Source: Micromonospora_G sp040676775 (GTDB lineage Bacteria > Actinomycetota > Actinomycetes > Mycobacteriales > Micromonosporaceae). Taken from it: a stretch of DNA of 64,000 nt. The translations under genes and the position numbers were made by a program. Every line of letters starts with the position of its first letter. Within the stretch, counting starts at the first letter, position 1. Below are positions 33,599 to 41,818 of this stretch, piece by piece. The stretch spans positions 1 to 64,000 of the forward strand of contig NZ_JBFAPP010000002.1 in the NCBI RefSeq assembly GCF_040676775.1, written 5' to 3'. The notes beneath the pieces are model-generated. The model saw nothing but the letters and a program-made list of their open reading frames with translations, was not told the origin of the DNA and did no database searches.

Positions 33599-35845
33599 GT
33601 GGGCAGCCGCGCCGTCGTGGCCTGGTTGAGTCGACGTGACCCCGGCTACCGGATCATCCGCCGCGCCGTACGCCTGACGCTCATCGGCGTCCTGGTCTTC
33701 TACGGCGGCATCTACCTGCTCGACAGCACCACCATGGCGCTCTATTCGGTCTTCACCGTCTTCGCCGTCGGGGTGCTCGCCCAGTTGCCGGCCACCCCGC
33801 GGGAGCGGGCCCGGGTGCTGATCACCGCGCTTCCGGTGACCTGGGTGCTGGTCGTCGCCGGCACCCTGTTGGCCGGCAACATCTGGGCGGCGGCCGGCGG
33901 CATGGTGGTGGTCGGATTCGTGGTCGCCTTCATCGGGGTCGGCGGGCCACGCCTGGCCGGGGTGGCGGCCGGGTTGCAGCTGTTCTACATCCTGTCCTCC
34001 TTCGGCCCGTACGCGCCCGGCACGCTCGGCGAGCGGCTGGCCGGGGTGACAGTGAGCGCGTTGCTGCTGATCCTGGCCGAACTGGTGCTCTGGCCCGACC
34101 GGGTGACCCTGGTGTCCTATCCGAGGCGGCTCGCCGCGGCGGCGGACGCCGTCGCGGACTTTCTCGACGTGCTCGCCGACGCGTTGTCCGGCCGGGTCGA
34201 TCCGGGGCCGGAGCCGGCTCGGCGGCAGGCCCGGGCGGGTCGGGCGGTGGACCAGTTGGCGTTCGAGGAGTTGCCGCCGACCGAACGACCGACGTCGGCA
34301 GGCCGTCGGGACCGGGCGATGCGCGACGCGGCGGTGGCGTTACGGGAGGCGTTGGACTTCGGCGACCGGCTGGCCGTCGACACGGCACTGCCGGGATCGT
34401 CCGCCCCGGTCGGTGCACCGCCGCCGCCCGGCACGCCGGGAACCCCCGACAGTGACCTGGACTGGCTGCTGCGTCAGGGGGCGGACCAGATCAGGGCGGC
34501 CGGCCGTACCCTCGTCGGCCAGGGGAAGCCGGCCGATGCCGCGGAGCCGCTGCGGCTGCACCGGCTGATCGAGGAGATCTGGGCCCGGCCGCGCGGCGAG
34601 CAGGCCCAGGAGCCGGGCCTGGCCCGGTTGTGGCTGGACGCGATCGTGCTGCGGGTGGTCGAGCAGGCGCCGATCCTGAACACCGCGGCCCGGATCGTCG
34701 CCCGGCTGCCGATCACCCGGATGAAGCCGGAGCCCGGCCAGCGGCACCATCCGTTCGAGTACGCGCACCGTCCGATGGTCGCGCTCTACTGGCAGCGGTA
34801 CCGGGTGCACCTGACTCCGCGTTCGGTGCACTTCCAGGGCGCGGCGCGGATCGCCCTGGCACTGGCGACGGCTCGGGTGGTGGCCGGTTACCTGAACCTC
34901 GACCACGGCTTCTGGGTGCTGCTGGCCACGCTCACCCTGTTGCGTACGTCGGCCGCCGACACCCGTACGACGTTGCGGCCGGCGGTGATCGGCACGGTGC
35001 TCGGCGCGGCCGCCGGGGCGGGACTGTTGCTGGTCACCGACCGGCCGGAGGTCTACCGGGGGATTCTGCCGGTGGCCATGGTGCTGGCCTTCGCGGTCGG
35101 CCCGCTGCTCGGGCTGGCCTGGGGGCAGGGCTTCGTCACGCTCCTGCTCACCGCCCTGTTCGCCCAGATCGGCCCGGCGAGCCTGCGGATCGTGCAGGCC
35201 CGGTTCACGGACGTGCTGGTCGGTGCGGTGATCGGGGTGCTGGCCGGGCTGCTGCTCTGGCCGCGCGGCGGGGGTGGCGAACTGCGCCGGTCGCTGGCGA
35301 GCTACCTGGATGCGGCGGCGGCGTCGACCGAGGAGACGGTCGACGTGCTGACCGGCCGTCAACCGGACCGGGGGGAACTGGGCCGGGCGCACCGGGCGAT
35401 GGTGCTCGCCGAGGCTTCGATGATCCAGTACCAGGCGGAGCAGCCGGCCCGCCGCAACGAGGGCGTGGACTGGAGCGCGGTGCTGATCGCCGGGCACGAG
35501 ATGGTGCGCGGTGGGCAGGCCCGACGGGATCTGCGGCCGCCGCCGTACCCGCTGTTGACCGACGAGGTGGCGGGGCCGTTGGACGACTTCGCCCACCGGG
35601 TACGGGGCGCGTACGGGGATGTCGCGGACCAGTTGGGGCGGGGCGGGCGGGCGAACTCGGTGACGCCACCACCGGGGCCCGACGACCTGGCGGCCCGGTT
35701 GCGTACGCTGCTGCGGATCGGCGGGACCCGCGCATCGGCGCTGGACCTGGTCGACCTGGAGGTCTGGCTGATCTGCCTGACCGCGCACCTGAACCGGATC
35801 CAGACCGAGATCGACGGTACGTCCACCGAACTGCCCCTGCGCTAG
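33599..35845 (+). CDS. FUSC family membrane protein (aromatic acid exporter / fusaric acid resistance-like)
   Basis: 748-residue inner-membrane protein with the duplicated layout of the FUSC superfamily. A block of ~6 helices (about 20-165) is followed by a cytoplasmic region (~170-415), a second membrane block (~420-560, HGFWVLLATLTLLRTSAADTRTTLRPAVIGTVLGA) and a C-terminal cytoplasmic domain. Relatives export aromatic acids; the substrate here is unknown. The HGFWVLL...TR segment is the best family signature. GTG 33599 with GGAGGG at about 33589-33594 sets the start. A small palindrome gatcg/cgatc around 33546-33560 precedes it. Confidence 0.88.
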   Translation: MGSRAVVAWLSRRDPGYRIIRRAVRLTLIGVLVFYGGIYLLDSTTMALYSVFTVFAVGVLAQLPATPRERARVLITALPVTWVLVVAGTLLAGNIWAAAGGMVVVGFVVAFIGVGGPRLAGVAAGLQLFYILSSFGPYAPGTLGERLAGVTVSALLLILAELVLWPDRVTLVSYPRRLAAAADAVADFLDVLADALSGRVDPGPEPARRQARAGRAVDQLAFEELPPTERPTSAGRRDRAMRDAAVALREALDFGDRLAVDTALPGSSAPVGAPPPPGTPGTPDSDLDWLLRQGADQIRAAGRTLVGQGKPADAAEPLRLHRLIEEIWARPRGEQAQEPGLARLWLDAIVLRVVEQAPILNTAARIVARLPITRMKPEPGQRHHPFEYAHRPMVALYWQRYRVHLTPRSVHFQGAARIALALATARVVAGYLNLDHGFWVLLATLTLLRTSAADTRTTLRPAVIGTVLGAAAGAGLLLVTDRPEVYRGILPVAMVLAFAVGPLLGLAWGQGFVTLLLTALFAQIGPASLRIVQARFTDVLVGAVIGVLAGLLLWPRGGGGELRRSLASYLDAAAASTEETVDVLTGRQPDRGELGRAHRAMVLAEASMIQYQAEQPARRNEGVDWSAVLIAGHEMVRGGQARRDLRPPPYPLLTDEVAGPLDDFAHRVRGAYGDVADQLGRGGRANSVTPPPGPDDLAARLRTLLRIGGTRASALDLVDLEVWLICLTAHLNRIQTEIDGTSTELPLR

Positions 35846-35989
35846 CAACTCCGGCACGGGCGCGCGGACGAGGTCAGCCGTCCGGGTAGGACCGGCCGAT
35901 GTTCGCCCAGATCCGGCGTACGGCCGCCCGCCGGACCGGGCCGCGCCGCAGCCTGGAGACGAGCCCGGACGGGCGGCGGAGGGGGTGCC

Positions 35990-36868
35990 ATGGCGCAGCA
36001 GCAGACGGTCGCTTTCCTGGGCCTCGGCGGCATGGGTCGGCCGATGGCGGCGAACGCGTTGCGGGCCGGCCTGCCGACGGTGGTCTGGAACCGGACACCC
36101 GGGTCGGCGCAGGCGCTGGCCGATCTCGGCGCGCAGGTGGCCGGTAGCGCGGCCGAGGCGGCCGGCCGGGCGGCGATCGCGGTCACCATGGTGACCGACA
36201 TCGTCGCGGTCACCGCCATCGTGGTCGACCAGGGAGCGCTCGCCGCGTTGCCGCCGGGGGCGATCTGGGCGCAGATGAGCACGATCGGGGTGGCCGGCAC
36301 CGAGCGGCTCGCCGCGCTGGTGCAACGGGAGCGCCCGGACGTGGTGTACGTCGACGCCCCGGTGGCCGGCAGCCGCGGACCGGCCGAGGCGGGGAAGCTG
36401 TCCATCTACGCGTCCGGGCCGATCGAGGCACGGGACCGGCTGGCACCGCTGTTCGACGCCCTCGGCCAGCGGACCCTCTGGGTCGGCCCGGCCGGGCAGG
36501 GGTCCCGGCTCAAACTGGTCAACAACATGCTGCTGGCGTTCCTCGCCGAGGGGGTCTCCGAGTCGGTCGCGATGGCGCACGCGCTCGGGATCGGTACGGA
36601 GACGGTGCTGACCGCGCTGGCCGGCAACCCGATCGTGCCGCCGTGGGCGGAGGGGAAGCTGCCCCGGATGGCACGCGACGACTATTCGCCAGAGTTCCCG
36701 TTGTCCCTGGCGCTCAAGGACCTGCTGCTCGCGCTCGACGCGGTCGACCCGGCGGAGTTCACCGTCGCGGGCTGCCTCGCGGCGCAGTGGCGGCGCATCG
36801 TGGACCGCGGGTTCGGCGGCGACGACCTGACGGTGGTCGCGCGGGCGATGACACCGGGCCCCGCGTGA
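35990..36868 (+). CDS. NAD(P)-dependent beta-hydroxyacid dehydrogenase (3-hydroxyisobutyrate dehydrogenase family)
   Basis: 292-residue cytosolic oxidoreductase. The Rossmann dinucleotide motif GLGGMG is at 11-16. The substrate-binding segment DAPVAGSRGPAEAGKLSIYASG is at 122-143, and the catalytic lysine K175 is in LKLVNNM. An all-helical C-terminal dimerisation domain follows. The family includes 3-hydroxyisobutyrate, tartronate semialdehyde and glyoxylate/succinic semialdehyde reductases; the substrate cannot be told from sequence. ATG 35990 has GGAGGGGG 7 nt upstream. A strong terminator follows. Confidence 0.92.
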   Translation: MAQQQTVAFLGLGGMGRPMAANALRAGLPTVVWNRTPGSAQALADLGAQVAGSAAEAAGRAAIAVTMVTDIVAVTAIVVDQGALAALPPGAIWAQMSTIGVAGTERLAALVQRERPDVVYVDAPVAGSRGPAEAGKLSIYASGPIEARDRLAPLFDALGQRTLWVGPAGQGSRLKLVNNMLLAFLAEGVSESVAMAHALGIGTETVLTALAGNPIVPPWAEGKLPRMARDDYSPEFPLSLALKDLLLALDAVDPAEFTVAGCLAAQWRRIVDRGFGGDDLTVVARAMTPGPA

Positions 36869-36912
36869 CCGCGTCGTCCAGCAGGCTGCTTCCGTGGGCG
36901 GGCCGGCAGCCC

Positions 36913-36964
36913 GTCGCGGGTCATCCGGCCGGCCAACGAAATGGCCGCTCGGATGACCCGCGAC
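36913..36964. terminator. Bidirectional terminator, 15-bp arms
   Basis: gtcgcgggtcatccg (36913-36927) and its perfect complement (36950-36964) enclose a 22-nt loop that itself can pair (ggcc/ggcc), between two convergent genes. Confidence 0.8.
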
Positions 36965-36971
36965 AGGAGTG

Positions 36972-37220
36972 CTACTCCAGGTCGAACTCGCCGTCCTGGG
37001 CGCCGGCCACGAACGCGTCCCACTCGGCCTGGGTGAAGACGAGCACCGGGCCGTCGGGTTCGGCGGAGCTGCGCATGCCGATCAGATCGTCCACGAACGC
37101 GACCTCCACCGCCGCTTCGGACGTGTCGCCCTCGGCCCGCTGCCACACCGCGCGGGACAGGTCGAAGTCGCCCTTCGGGTGCTGCGCCATCGTCGGTTCC
37201 TCCACTGCGCGATCCGTCAT
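36972..37220 (-). CDS. DUF397 domain protein
   Basis: 82-residue acidic protein. FDLSRAVWQRAEG near the N-terminus and EVAFVDDLIGMRSS..PDGPVLVFTQAEWDAFVAGAQDGEFDL match the DUF397 pattern. DUF397 proteins are small actinobacterial partners, often encoded beside an XRE-type regulator, and are linked to development and secondary metabolism. No such regulator is adjacent here. ATG 37220 with GGAAAGG 7 nt upstream was chosen; ATG 37190 (MAQHPKG) is an alternative. It diverges from pepN with only 39 bp between starts. Confidence 0.85.
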   Translation of the reverse strand: MTDRAVEEPTMAQHPKGDFDLSRAVWQRAEGDTSEAAVEVAFVDDLIGMRSSAEPDGPVLVFTQAEWDAFVAGAQDGEFDLE

Positions 37221-37247
37221 GGGAAAGCCTTTCCACTCTTCATGTTG

Positions 37248-37253
37248 CAGGAT
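37248..37253 (+). promoter_or_regulatory. -10-like CAGGAT, leaderless start of pepN
   Basis: CAGGAT lies 6 nt before the ATG at 37260 and there is no Shine-Dalgarno. Confidence 0.4.
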
Positions 37254-37259
37254 ATGCGG

Positions 37260-39791
37260 ATGCCGAGCCTTACCCGGGTCGAGGCGGCCGAGCGCGCCGC
37301 GCTGCTGACCGTCGAGTCGTACCAAATTGATCTTGACCTGACCGCCGGTGACACCGGTTTCCGGTCCGTCACCACGATCCGCTTCCGGGCCACCCCCGAT
37401 AGCACCACCTTCGTCGATATCAAGCCGGCCCAACTGACCAGCGTACGGCTCAACGACACGACGATCGATCCGGCGACGCTCGCCGACGACCGTCTTGTGC
37501 TGACCGGGCTGCGGAGCGAGAACACGCTCACCGTCGAGGCGGAGATGGCGTACTCGAACACCGGCGAGGGGCTGCACCGATTCGTCGACCCGGCCGACGG
37601 CGAGGCGTACCTCTACGCCATGGCATTCCTCGACGAGGGACCCCGGATCTTTGCCAGCTTCGACCAGCCCGACCTGAAGGCACCGGTGACGCTGAGCGTG
37701 ACCGCACCCGAGAACTGGCTCGTCGCCGCGAACGGCGCCCCGCTGCACCCGCCGACCGGCGGCCGGTGGGAGTTCGCCCCGACCGTACCGCTGGCCACGT
37801 ACTTCACCTCGCTGATCGCCGGCCCGTACCACGCCCGGTACGACGAGCACGACGGCATCCCGCTCGGCATCTTCTGCCGCCGGTCGATGGCCGAGCACCT
37901 GGACCGGGACGCCGACGAGATCTTCACCGTGACCAAGCAGTGCCTGGACCGGTTCCACGAGCTGTTCGACGTCCGCTACCCGTTCGGCAAGTACGACCAG
38001 GCGTTCGTGCCCGAGTTCAACGCAGGTGCGATGGAGAACCCCGGTCTGGTGACGATCCGGGACGACTACGTCTTCCGGTCGGCGGTCACCGACAGCGAGC
38101 GGGAACTGCGGGCCACCACCATCGCGCACGAGATGGCGCACATGTGGTTCGGTGACCTGGTCACCATGCGCTGGTGGGACGACCTGTGGCTGAACGAGTC
38201 GTTCGCGGAGTACCTGGGGACCAGGGTGACCGCCGAGGCGACCCGGTTCACCGGCGCCTGGACCACGTTCGGCCTGCGCCGCAAGGGCTGGGGGTACGCG
38301 GCCGACCAGCGCCCGTCCACCCACCCGGTCGCACCGGCCGACGTACCCGACGCGGCCGCCGGACTGCTCAACTTCGACGGCATCTCGTACGCCAAGGGCG
38401 CCTCGGTGCTGCGTCAGCTCGTCGCCTGGCTCGGCGACGAGGCGTTCCTGGCCGGGCTGAACGCGCACTTCTCCGCCCACCGGTACGGCAACGCCACCCT
38501 GGCCGACCTGCTCGGCGCGATGAGTACGGCCAGTGGCCGGGACCTGTCCGAGTGGGCCGAGCTGTGGCTGCGCCGCCCGCAGGTGAACACCCTGCGCGCC
38601 GAGGTGAGCGTGGCCGAGGACGGCACGTACACCGAGGTGGCGGTGGTGCAGACGGCCGCGCCGGAGCACCCGGTGCTGCGCCCGCACCGGATCGGGGTGG
38701 GGCGTTACGACACCGAGGACTCGGCCGACCGGCCGGTGGCGGTGCTGCGGGACCGGATCGAGGTCGACCTGGACCCGACCGTCGACAAGGGACGGACCGT
38801 GCTGACCGGGCTGACCGGTCAACCGGCCGCGGCGGTGCTGCTGCTCAACGACGGCGACCTGACGTTCGCCAAGGTGCGCCTCGACGACGCGTCGGCTGTG
38901 GCCGTACCGCAGATCCTGCCCGGTCTGACCGACTCGCTGGCCCGCGCGGTGCTCTGGACCGCCACCATCGACGCGGTGACCGACGGGGAACGGCCGGTGT
39001 CCGACCTGGTGGCGTTGATCCTCGCCGCGCTCCCCGGCGAGACCGAGGTGATCGTGGTCGAGGACGTGCTGAAACTGGCCCGTACGCTGATCGACCGCTA
39101 CCTCGACCCGGAGCGCCGGCTGGCCGCCCTCGGCTACGTCACCCAGGCCTGCGACCGGCTGCTCGGCACCGCCGAGGCGGGTGGTTCGGTGCAACTCGCC
39201 GCCGCCCGTGGCGTGATCGGCGCGAGTGCCGACCCGGCCCGGCTGGCCGGCTGGCTGGCCGGTGACGACGTGCCGGACGGGCTCGCCGTCGACACCGACC
39301 TGCGCTGGTCGCTGGTCGGTCGGCTGGTGGTGCTCGGCGCGGCGGGGGAAGCGGAGATCGCCGCCGAACTGGCCGCCGACCGGAGTGCGGCCGGCGAGGA
39401 ACGGGCCGCCCGGTGCCGTGCCGCGCTGCCGGACCCGGCCGCGAAGGAGCGGGCCTGGCGGATCATCGTCAGCGACACCTCGCTGTCGAACCGGTTGGTC
39501 GAGGCGAACGCGGGCGGGTTCTGGCAGCCGGAGCAGGAGGCGCTGACCGAGTCCTATCTGGAGCGGTACTTCACCGAGATGCCAGCGGCGGCGCGGCTGC
39601 GTACGGCCTGGACCGCCGACCAGGTGGCCAAGCTGGCCTTCCCCCAGTACGCCGTGCAGCCGCGGACCCGGGAGCTGGCCGCGGCGCTGCTGGAGCGCGA
39701 CGACCTGACCCCGGGGCTGCGTCGGGTGGTGACCGACGCCGCCGACGACCTGCGTCGGGCGCTGCTGTCCCGGTCCGCCGGGCTGCTCTGA
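37260..39791 (+). CDS. pepN: Aminopeptidase N (M1 family zinc metallopeptidase)
   Basis: 843-residue cytosolic aminopeptidase releasing N-terminal residues. The exopeptidase motif is GAMEN (NAGAMENPGL). The zinc site is H290-E-x2-H294-x18-E313 (HEMAHMWFGDLV...WLNESFAEY). The C-terminal ERAP1-like helical domain is complete. The length agrees with mycobacterial PepN (~860). ATG 37260 gives the conserved MPSLTRxEAxERAALLTVxSYQI opening and fits a leaderless start; ATGs at 37254 and 37242 are in frame. The last 10 codons lie in a 33-bp tandem duplication that repeats past the stop codon. Confidence 0.95.
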   Translation: MPSLTRVEAAERAALLTVESYQIDLDLTAGDTGFRSVTTIRFRATPDSTTFVDIKPAQLTSVRLNDTTIDPATLADDRLVLTGLRSENTLTVEAEMAYSNTGEGLHRFVDPADGEAYLYAMAFLDEGPRIFASFDQPDLKAPVTLSVTAPENWLVAANGAPLHPPTGGRWEFAPTVPLATYFTSLIAGPYHARYDEHDGIPLGIFCRRSMAEHLDRDADEIFTVTKQCLDRFHELFDVRYPFGKYDQAFVPEFNAGAMENPGLVTIRDDYVFRSAVTDSERELRATTIAHEMAHMWFGDLVTMRWWDDLWLNESFAEYLGTRVTAEATRFTGAWTTFGLRRKGWGYAADQRPSTHPVAPADVPDAAAGLLNFDGISYAKGASVLRQLVAWLGDEAFLAGLNAHFSAHRYGNATLADLLGAMSTASGRDLSEWAELWLRRPQVNTLRAEVSVAEDGTYTEVAVVQTAAPEHPVLRPHRIGVGRYDTEDSADRPVAVLRDRIEVDLDPTVDKGRTVLTGLTGQPAAAVLLLNDGDLTFAKVRLDDASAVAVPQILPGLTDSLARAVLWTATIDAVTDGERPVSDLVALILAALPGETEVIVVEDVLKLARTLIDRYLDPERRLAALGYVTQACDRLLGTAEAGGSVQLAAARGVIGASADPARLAGWLAGDDVPDGLAVDTDLRWSLVGRLVVLGAAGEAEIAAELAADRSAAGEERAARCRAALPDPAAKERAWRIIVSDTSLSNRLVEANAGGFWQPEQEALTESYLERYFTEMPAAARLRTAWTADQVAKLAFPQYAVQPRTRELAAALLERDDLTPGLRRVVTDAADDLRRALLSRSAGLL

Positions 39792-39826
39792 CCGCTGCTG
39801 TCCCGGTCCGCCGGGCTGCTCTGACC
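39761..39826. repeat. 33-bp perfect tandem duplication spanning the pepN stop codon
   Basis: The unit at 39761-39793 (last pepN codons, TGA and two bases) is repeated exactly at 39794-39826. The second copy is outside the gene. Confidence 0.93.
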
Positions 39827-39833
39827 GCTGCCC

Positions 39834-39885
39834 GGCCGCTGGCTGGCTCGCCGGCCCCCTGGCCGCTGGCTGGCTCGCCGGCCCC
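39834..39885. repeat. 25-bp direct repeat (27-bp period) after pepN
   Basis: Identical 25-bp units at 39834-39858 and 39861-39885 are separated by two bases, immediately after the 33-bp duplication. Confidence 0.9.
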
Positions 39886-39952
39886 AGGCAGGGGGAGGAT
39901 CGAGCGGGTGCGATCTGCGTCATGCCGGGGCGGTTGACCGACCGTCCCGGCA

Positions 39953-39958
39953 TACGAT
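39953..39958 (+). promoter_or_regulatory. -10 element TACGAT, leaderless start of nadD
   Basis: TACGAT, then 6 nt, then the GTG at 39965. A TTGACC at 39934-39939 is only 13 nt upstream, too close for a normal -35. Confidence 0.5.
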
Positions 39959-39964
39959 CAAGCG

Positions 39965-40558
39965 GTGGAGGAAGATACCCGACGAATCGGGATCATGGGC
40001 GGAACCTTCGATCCGATCCATCACGGTCACCTGGTCGCGGCCAGCGAGGTGGCCGACCGGTTCGGGCTCGACGAGGTCATCTTCGTGCCCACCGGTCACC
40101 CGTGGCAGAAGGCCGACGAGCCGGTCTCCTCGCCCGAGGACCGTTACCTGATGACGGTGATCGCGACCGCCTCGAACCCCCGCTTCCAGGTCAGCCGGGC
40201 CGACATCGACCGGGACGGCCCGACCTACACCGTCGACACCCTGCGCGACCTGCACGAGGAGTACGGCCCGAAGGCGCAGTTGTTCTTCATCACCGGGGCG
40301 GACGCGCTGGACAAGATCCTGTCGTGGAAAGACGCCGACCAGATGTTCGAGCTGGCCCACTTCATCGGGGTGACCCGGCCGGGTTTCGAACTCTCCGCCC
40401 GGCACCTGCCGGCCGACTCGGTGAGCCTGGTCCAGGTGCCGGCGATGGCGATCTCGTCCACCGACTGTCGGGCGCGGGTGGCCGCGGGGGAGCCCGTCTG
40501 GTACCTCGTGCCCGACGGTGTGGTCCAGTACATTGCCAAACGCCGGCTCTATCAGTAA
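39965..40558 (+). CDS. nadD: Nicotinate-mononucleotide adenylyltransferase
   Basis: Adenylates NaMN (and NMN) to form deamido-NAD in NAD synthesis. 197 residues. The nucleotidyltransferase motif GGTFDPIHHGHL holds HxGH at 19-22, and ISSTDCRARV near the C-terminus is the ISSTxxR motif that binds ATP phosphates. GTG 39965 follows a TACGAT -10 by 6 nt. nadD followed by rsfS is the standard actinobacterial order; rsfS starts 104 nt downstream with its own ribosome-binding site. Confidence 0.97.
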   Translation: MEEDTRRIGIMGGTFDPIHHGHLVAASEVADRFGLDEVIFVPTGHPWQKADEPVSSPEDRYLMTVIATASNPRFQVSRADIDRDGPTYTVDTLRDLHEEYGPKAQLFFITGADALDKILSWKDADQMFELAHFIGVTRPGFELSARHLPADSVSLVQVPAMAISSTDCRARVAAGEPVWYLVPDGVVQYIAKRRLYQ

Positions 40559-40661
40559 CGGTTTGGCACGGTTTGCGACCCGTTGTTCGCTAACTGCCAA
40601 GTCGTAACTCGGCCACGTGTGAGAGGCTAGATAGGTCTCATGGTCGACCCAAAGGAGTACG

Positions 40662-41060
40662 GTGACAGCTTCCGATCGCGCCCTCGAGCTGGCATTGGCC
40701 GCCGCACAGGCCGCCGCTGACAAGAAGGCGCAGGACATCGTCCTGATCGACGTAGGCGACCAGCTGGCCATCACCGACGTGTTCCTGATCGCCTCGGCGC
40801 CGAGCGAGCGCCAGGTACAGGCGATCGTCGACGCGATCGAGGAGCAGCTGCTCACCCTCTCGGAGAAGGCTAAGCCGGTCCGGCGCGAGGGCGAGCGGGC
40901 CGGACGCTGGGTGCTGCTCGACTACGTCGACATCGTGGTGCATGTCCAACACACCGAGGAGCGCGAGTTCTACGCTCTCGACCGGCTGTGGAAGGACTGC
41001 CCGATCATCCCGTTCGTGGACCGTGACCTCGTCGACGCCGACGCCGGCCACGGCGAATGA
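40662..41060 (+). CDS. rsfS: Ribosome silencing factor RsfS (Iojap family)
   Basis: 132-residue protein that binds uL14 and blocks subunit joining under starvation. The Iojap core is visible: KKAQDIVLIDVGDQLAITDVFLIASAPSERQVQAIVDAI and RAGRWVLLDYVDIVVHVQH..EREFYALDRLWKDCP. GTG 40662 with AAAGGAG at 40651-40657 and a short spacer sets the start. The stop overlaps the ATG of the following phosphatase gene (ATGA), so they are coupled. Confidence 0.97.
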   Translation: MTASDRALELALAAAQAAADKKAQDIVLIDVGDQLAITDVFLIASAPSERQVQAIVDAIEEQLLTLSEKAKPVRREGERAGRWVLLDYVDIVVHVQHTEEREFYALDRLWKDCPIIPFVDRDLVDADAGHGE

Positions 41061-41686
41061 CCCGACTGATCATCTGGCGGCACGGCAACACGGACTGGAA
41101 CGCGGACAACCGCGTCCAGGGTCAGACCGACACCCCGCTCAACGCGCTGGGTCTCGAACAGGCCGCCGCCGCGGCGGCCCTGCTGGCCGAACTGAAGCCG
41201 GACGCCATCGTCGCCAGTGACCTGCAACGGGCCACCCGCACCGCGGAGGCCCTCGCCGCGCTGACCGGGCTGCCGGTACGCACCGACGCCCGGCTGCGCG
41301 AGCGTTTCTACGGGCAGTGGCAGGGGCTCACCATGGCCGAGGTCGCCGCCCGGTTCCCGACCGAGCACGCCCGCTGGCGCAACGGTGACGCCGATCCCGG
41401 TTGCCAGGTCGAAGCCCTGGACGACCTGGCCAAGCGGATCGGCACCGCGTTCCAGGCAGCGGCCGACGTCAAGCCCGGCGGCACCACCGTGGTCGCCACC
41501 CACGGCGGCGGCGCCAAGCAGGGGTGCGGTCACCTGCTCGGCTGGGGGCCGCCGATCCTGCGCGCGCTCGGCTCGTTGCAGAACTGCCACTGGACCGAGC
41601 TGCGCCACGACGAGGTACGCGGCTGGCAGCTACGCGCGCACAACGTCGGCCCGGCCGCCCGCGAGCCGATTCCCGCCGCCATCTGA
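41057..41686 (+). CDS. Histidine phosphatase family protein (phosphoglycerate mutase-like)
   Basis: 209-residue member of the RHG superfamily. The phospho-accepting histidine is in IIWRHGNTDWN (RHG at 8-10), followed by TDTPLNALGLEQA, ASDLQRATRTAEAL, the catalytic Glu region LRERFYGQWQG, and the second His in VVATHGGG. Members range from glucosyl-3-phosphoglycerate phosphatase to broad phosphatases; a true glycolytic mutase is less likely given the context. ATG 41057 overlaps rsfS by 4 bp, and this rsfS-phosphatase pair is conserved in actinobacteria. Confidence 0.92.
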   Translation: MTRLIIWRHGNTDWNADNRVQGQTDTPLNALGLEQAAAAAALLAELKPDAIVASDLQRATRTAEALAALTGLPVRTDARLRERFYGQWQGLTMAEVAARFPTEHARWRNGDADPGCQVEALDDLAKRIGTAFQAAADVKPGGTTVVATHGGGAKQGCGHLLGWGPPILRALGSLQNCHWTELRHDEVRGWQLRAHNVGPAAREPIPAAI

Positions 41687-41806
41687 GCCGTAGCGGTGGC
41701 CGACCGGCCCGTTTCGGCTGTCTTCCCCAGCCGTTCACTGGTTATTTGCCGGCAATTATCCTGGTCGCGACCCATATCGTCGGCAGCGGTCACCAGGTAG
41801 ATCAGC

Positions 41807-41812
41807 TACCGT
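41807..41812 (+). promoter_or_regulatory. -10 element TACCGT, leaderless start of the DegV gene
   Basis: TACCGT is 6 nt before the ATG at 41819. The preceding ~120 nt are otherwise featureless and moderately AT-rich. Confidence 0.55.
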
Positions 41813-41818
41813 GCCGGG

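Noticed and set aside
34340..36580. 746-residue minus-strand frame
   Set aside because: Antisense to the FUSC and dehydrogenase genes, Arg/Pro/Gly/His rich, no motif.
36972..39953. 993-residue minus-strand frame ending in the DUF397 protein
   Set aside because: Only the last 82 codons (from 37220) resemble a protein family; the rest is antisense to pepN.
39934..39958. TTGACC/TACGAT as a classical sigma70 promoter for nadD
   Set aside because: The spacer is only 13 nt; the -10 alone with a leaderless start is the better reading.
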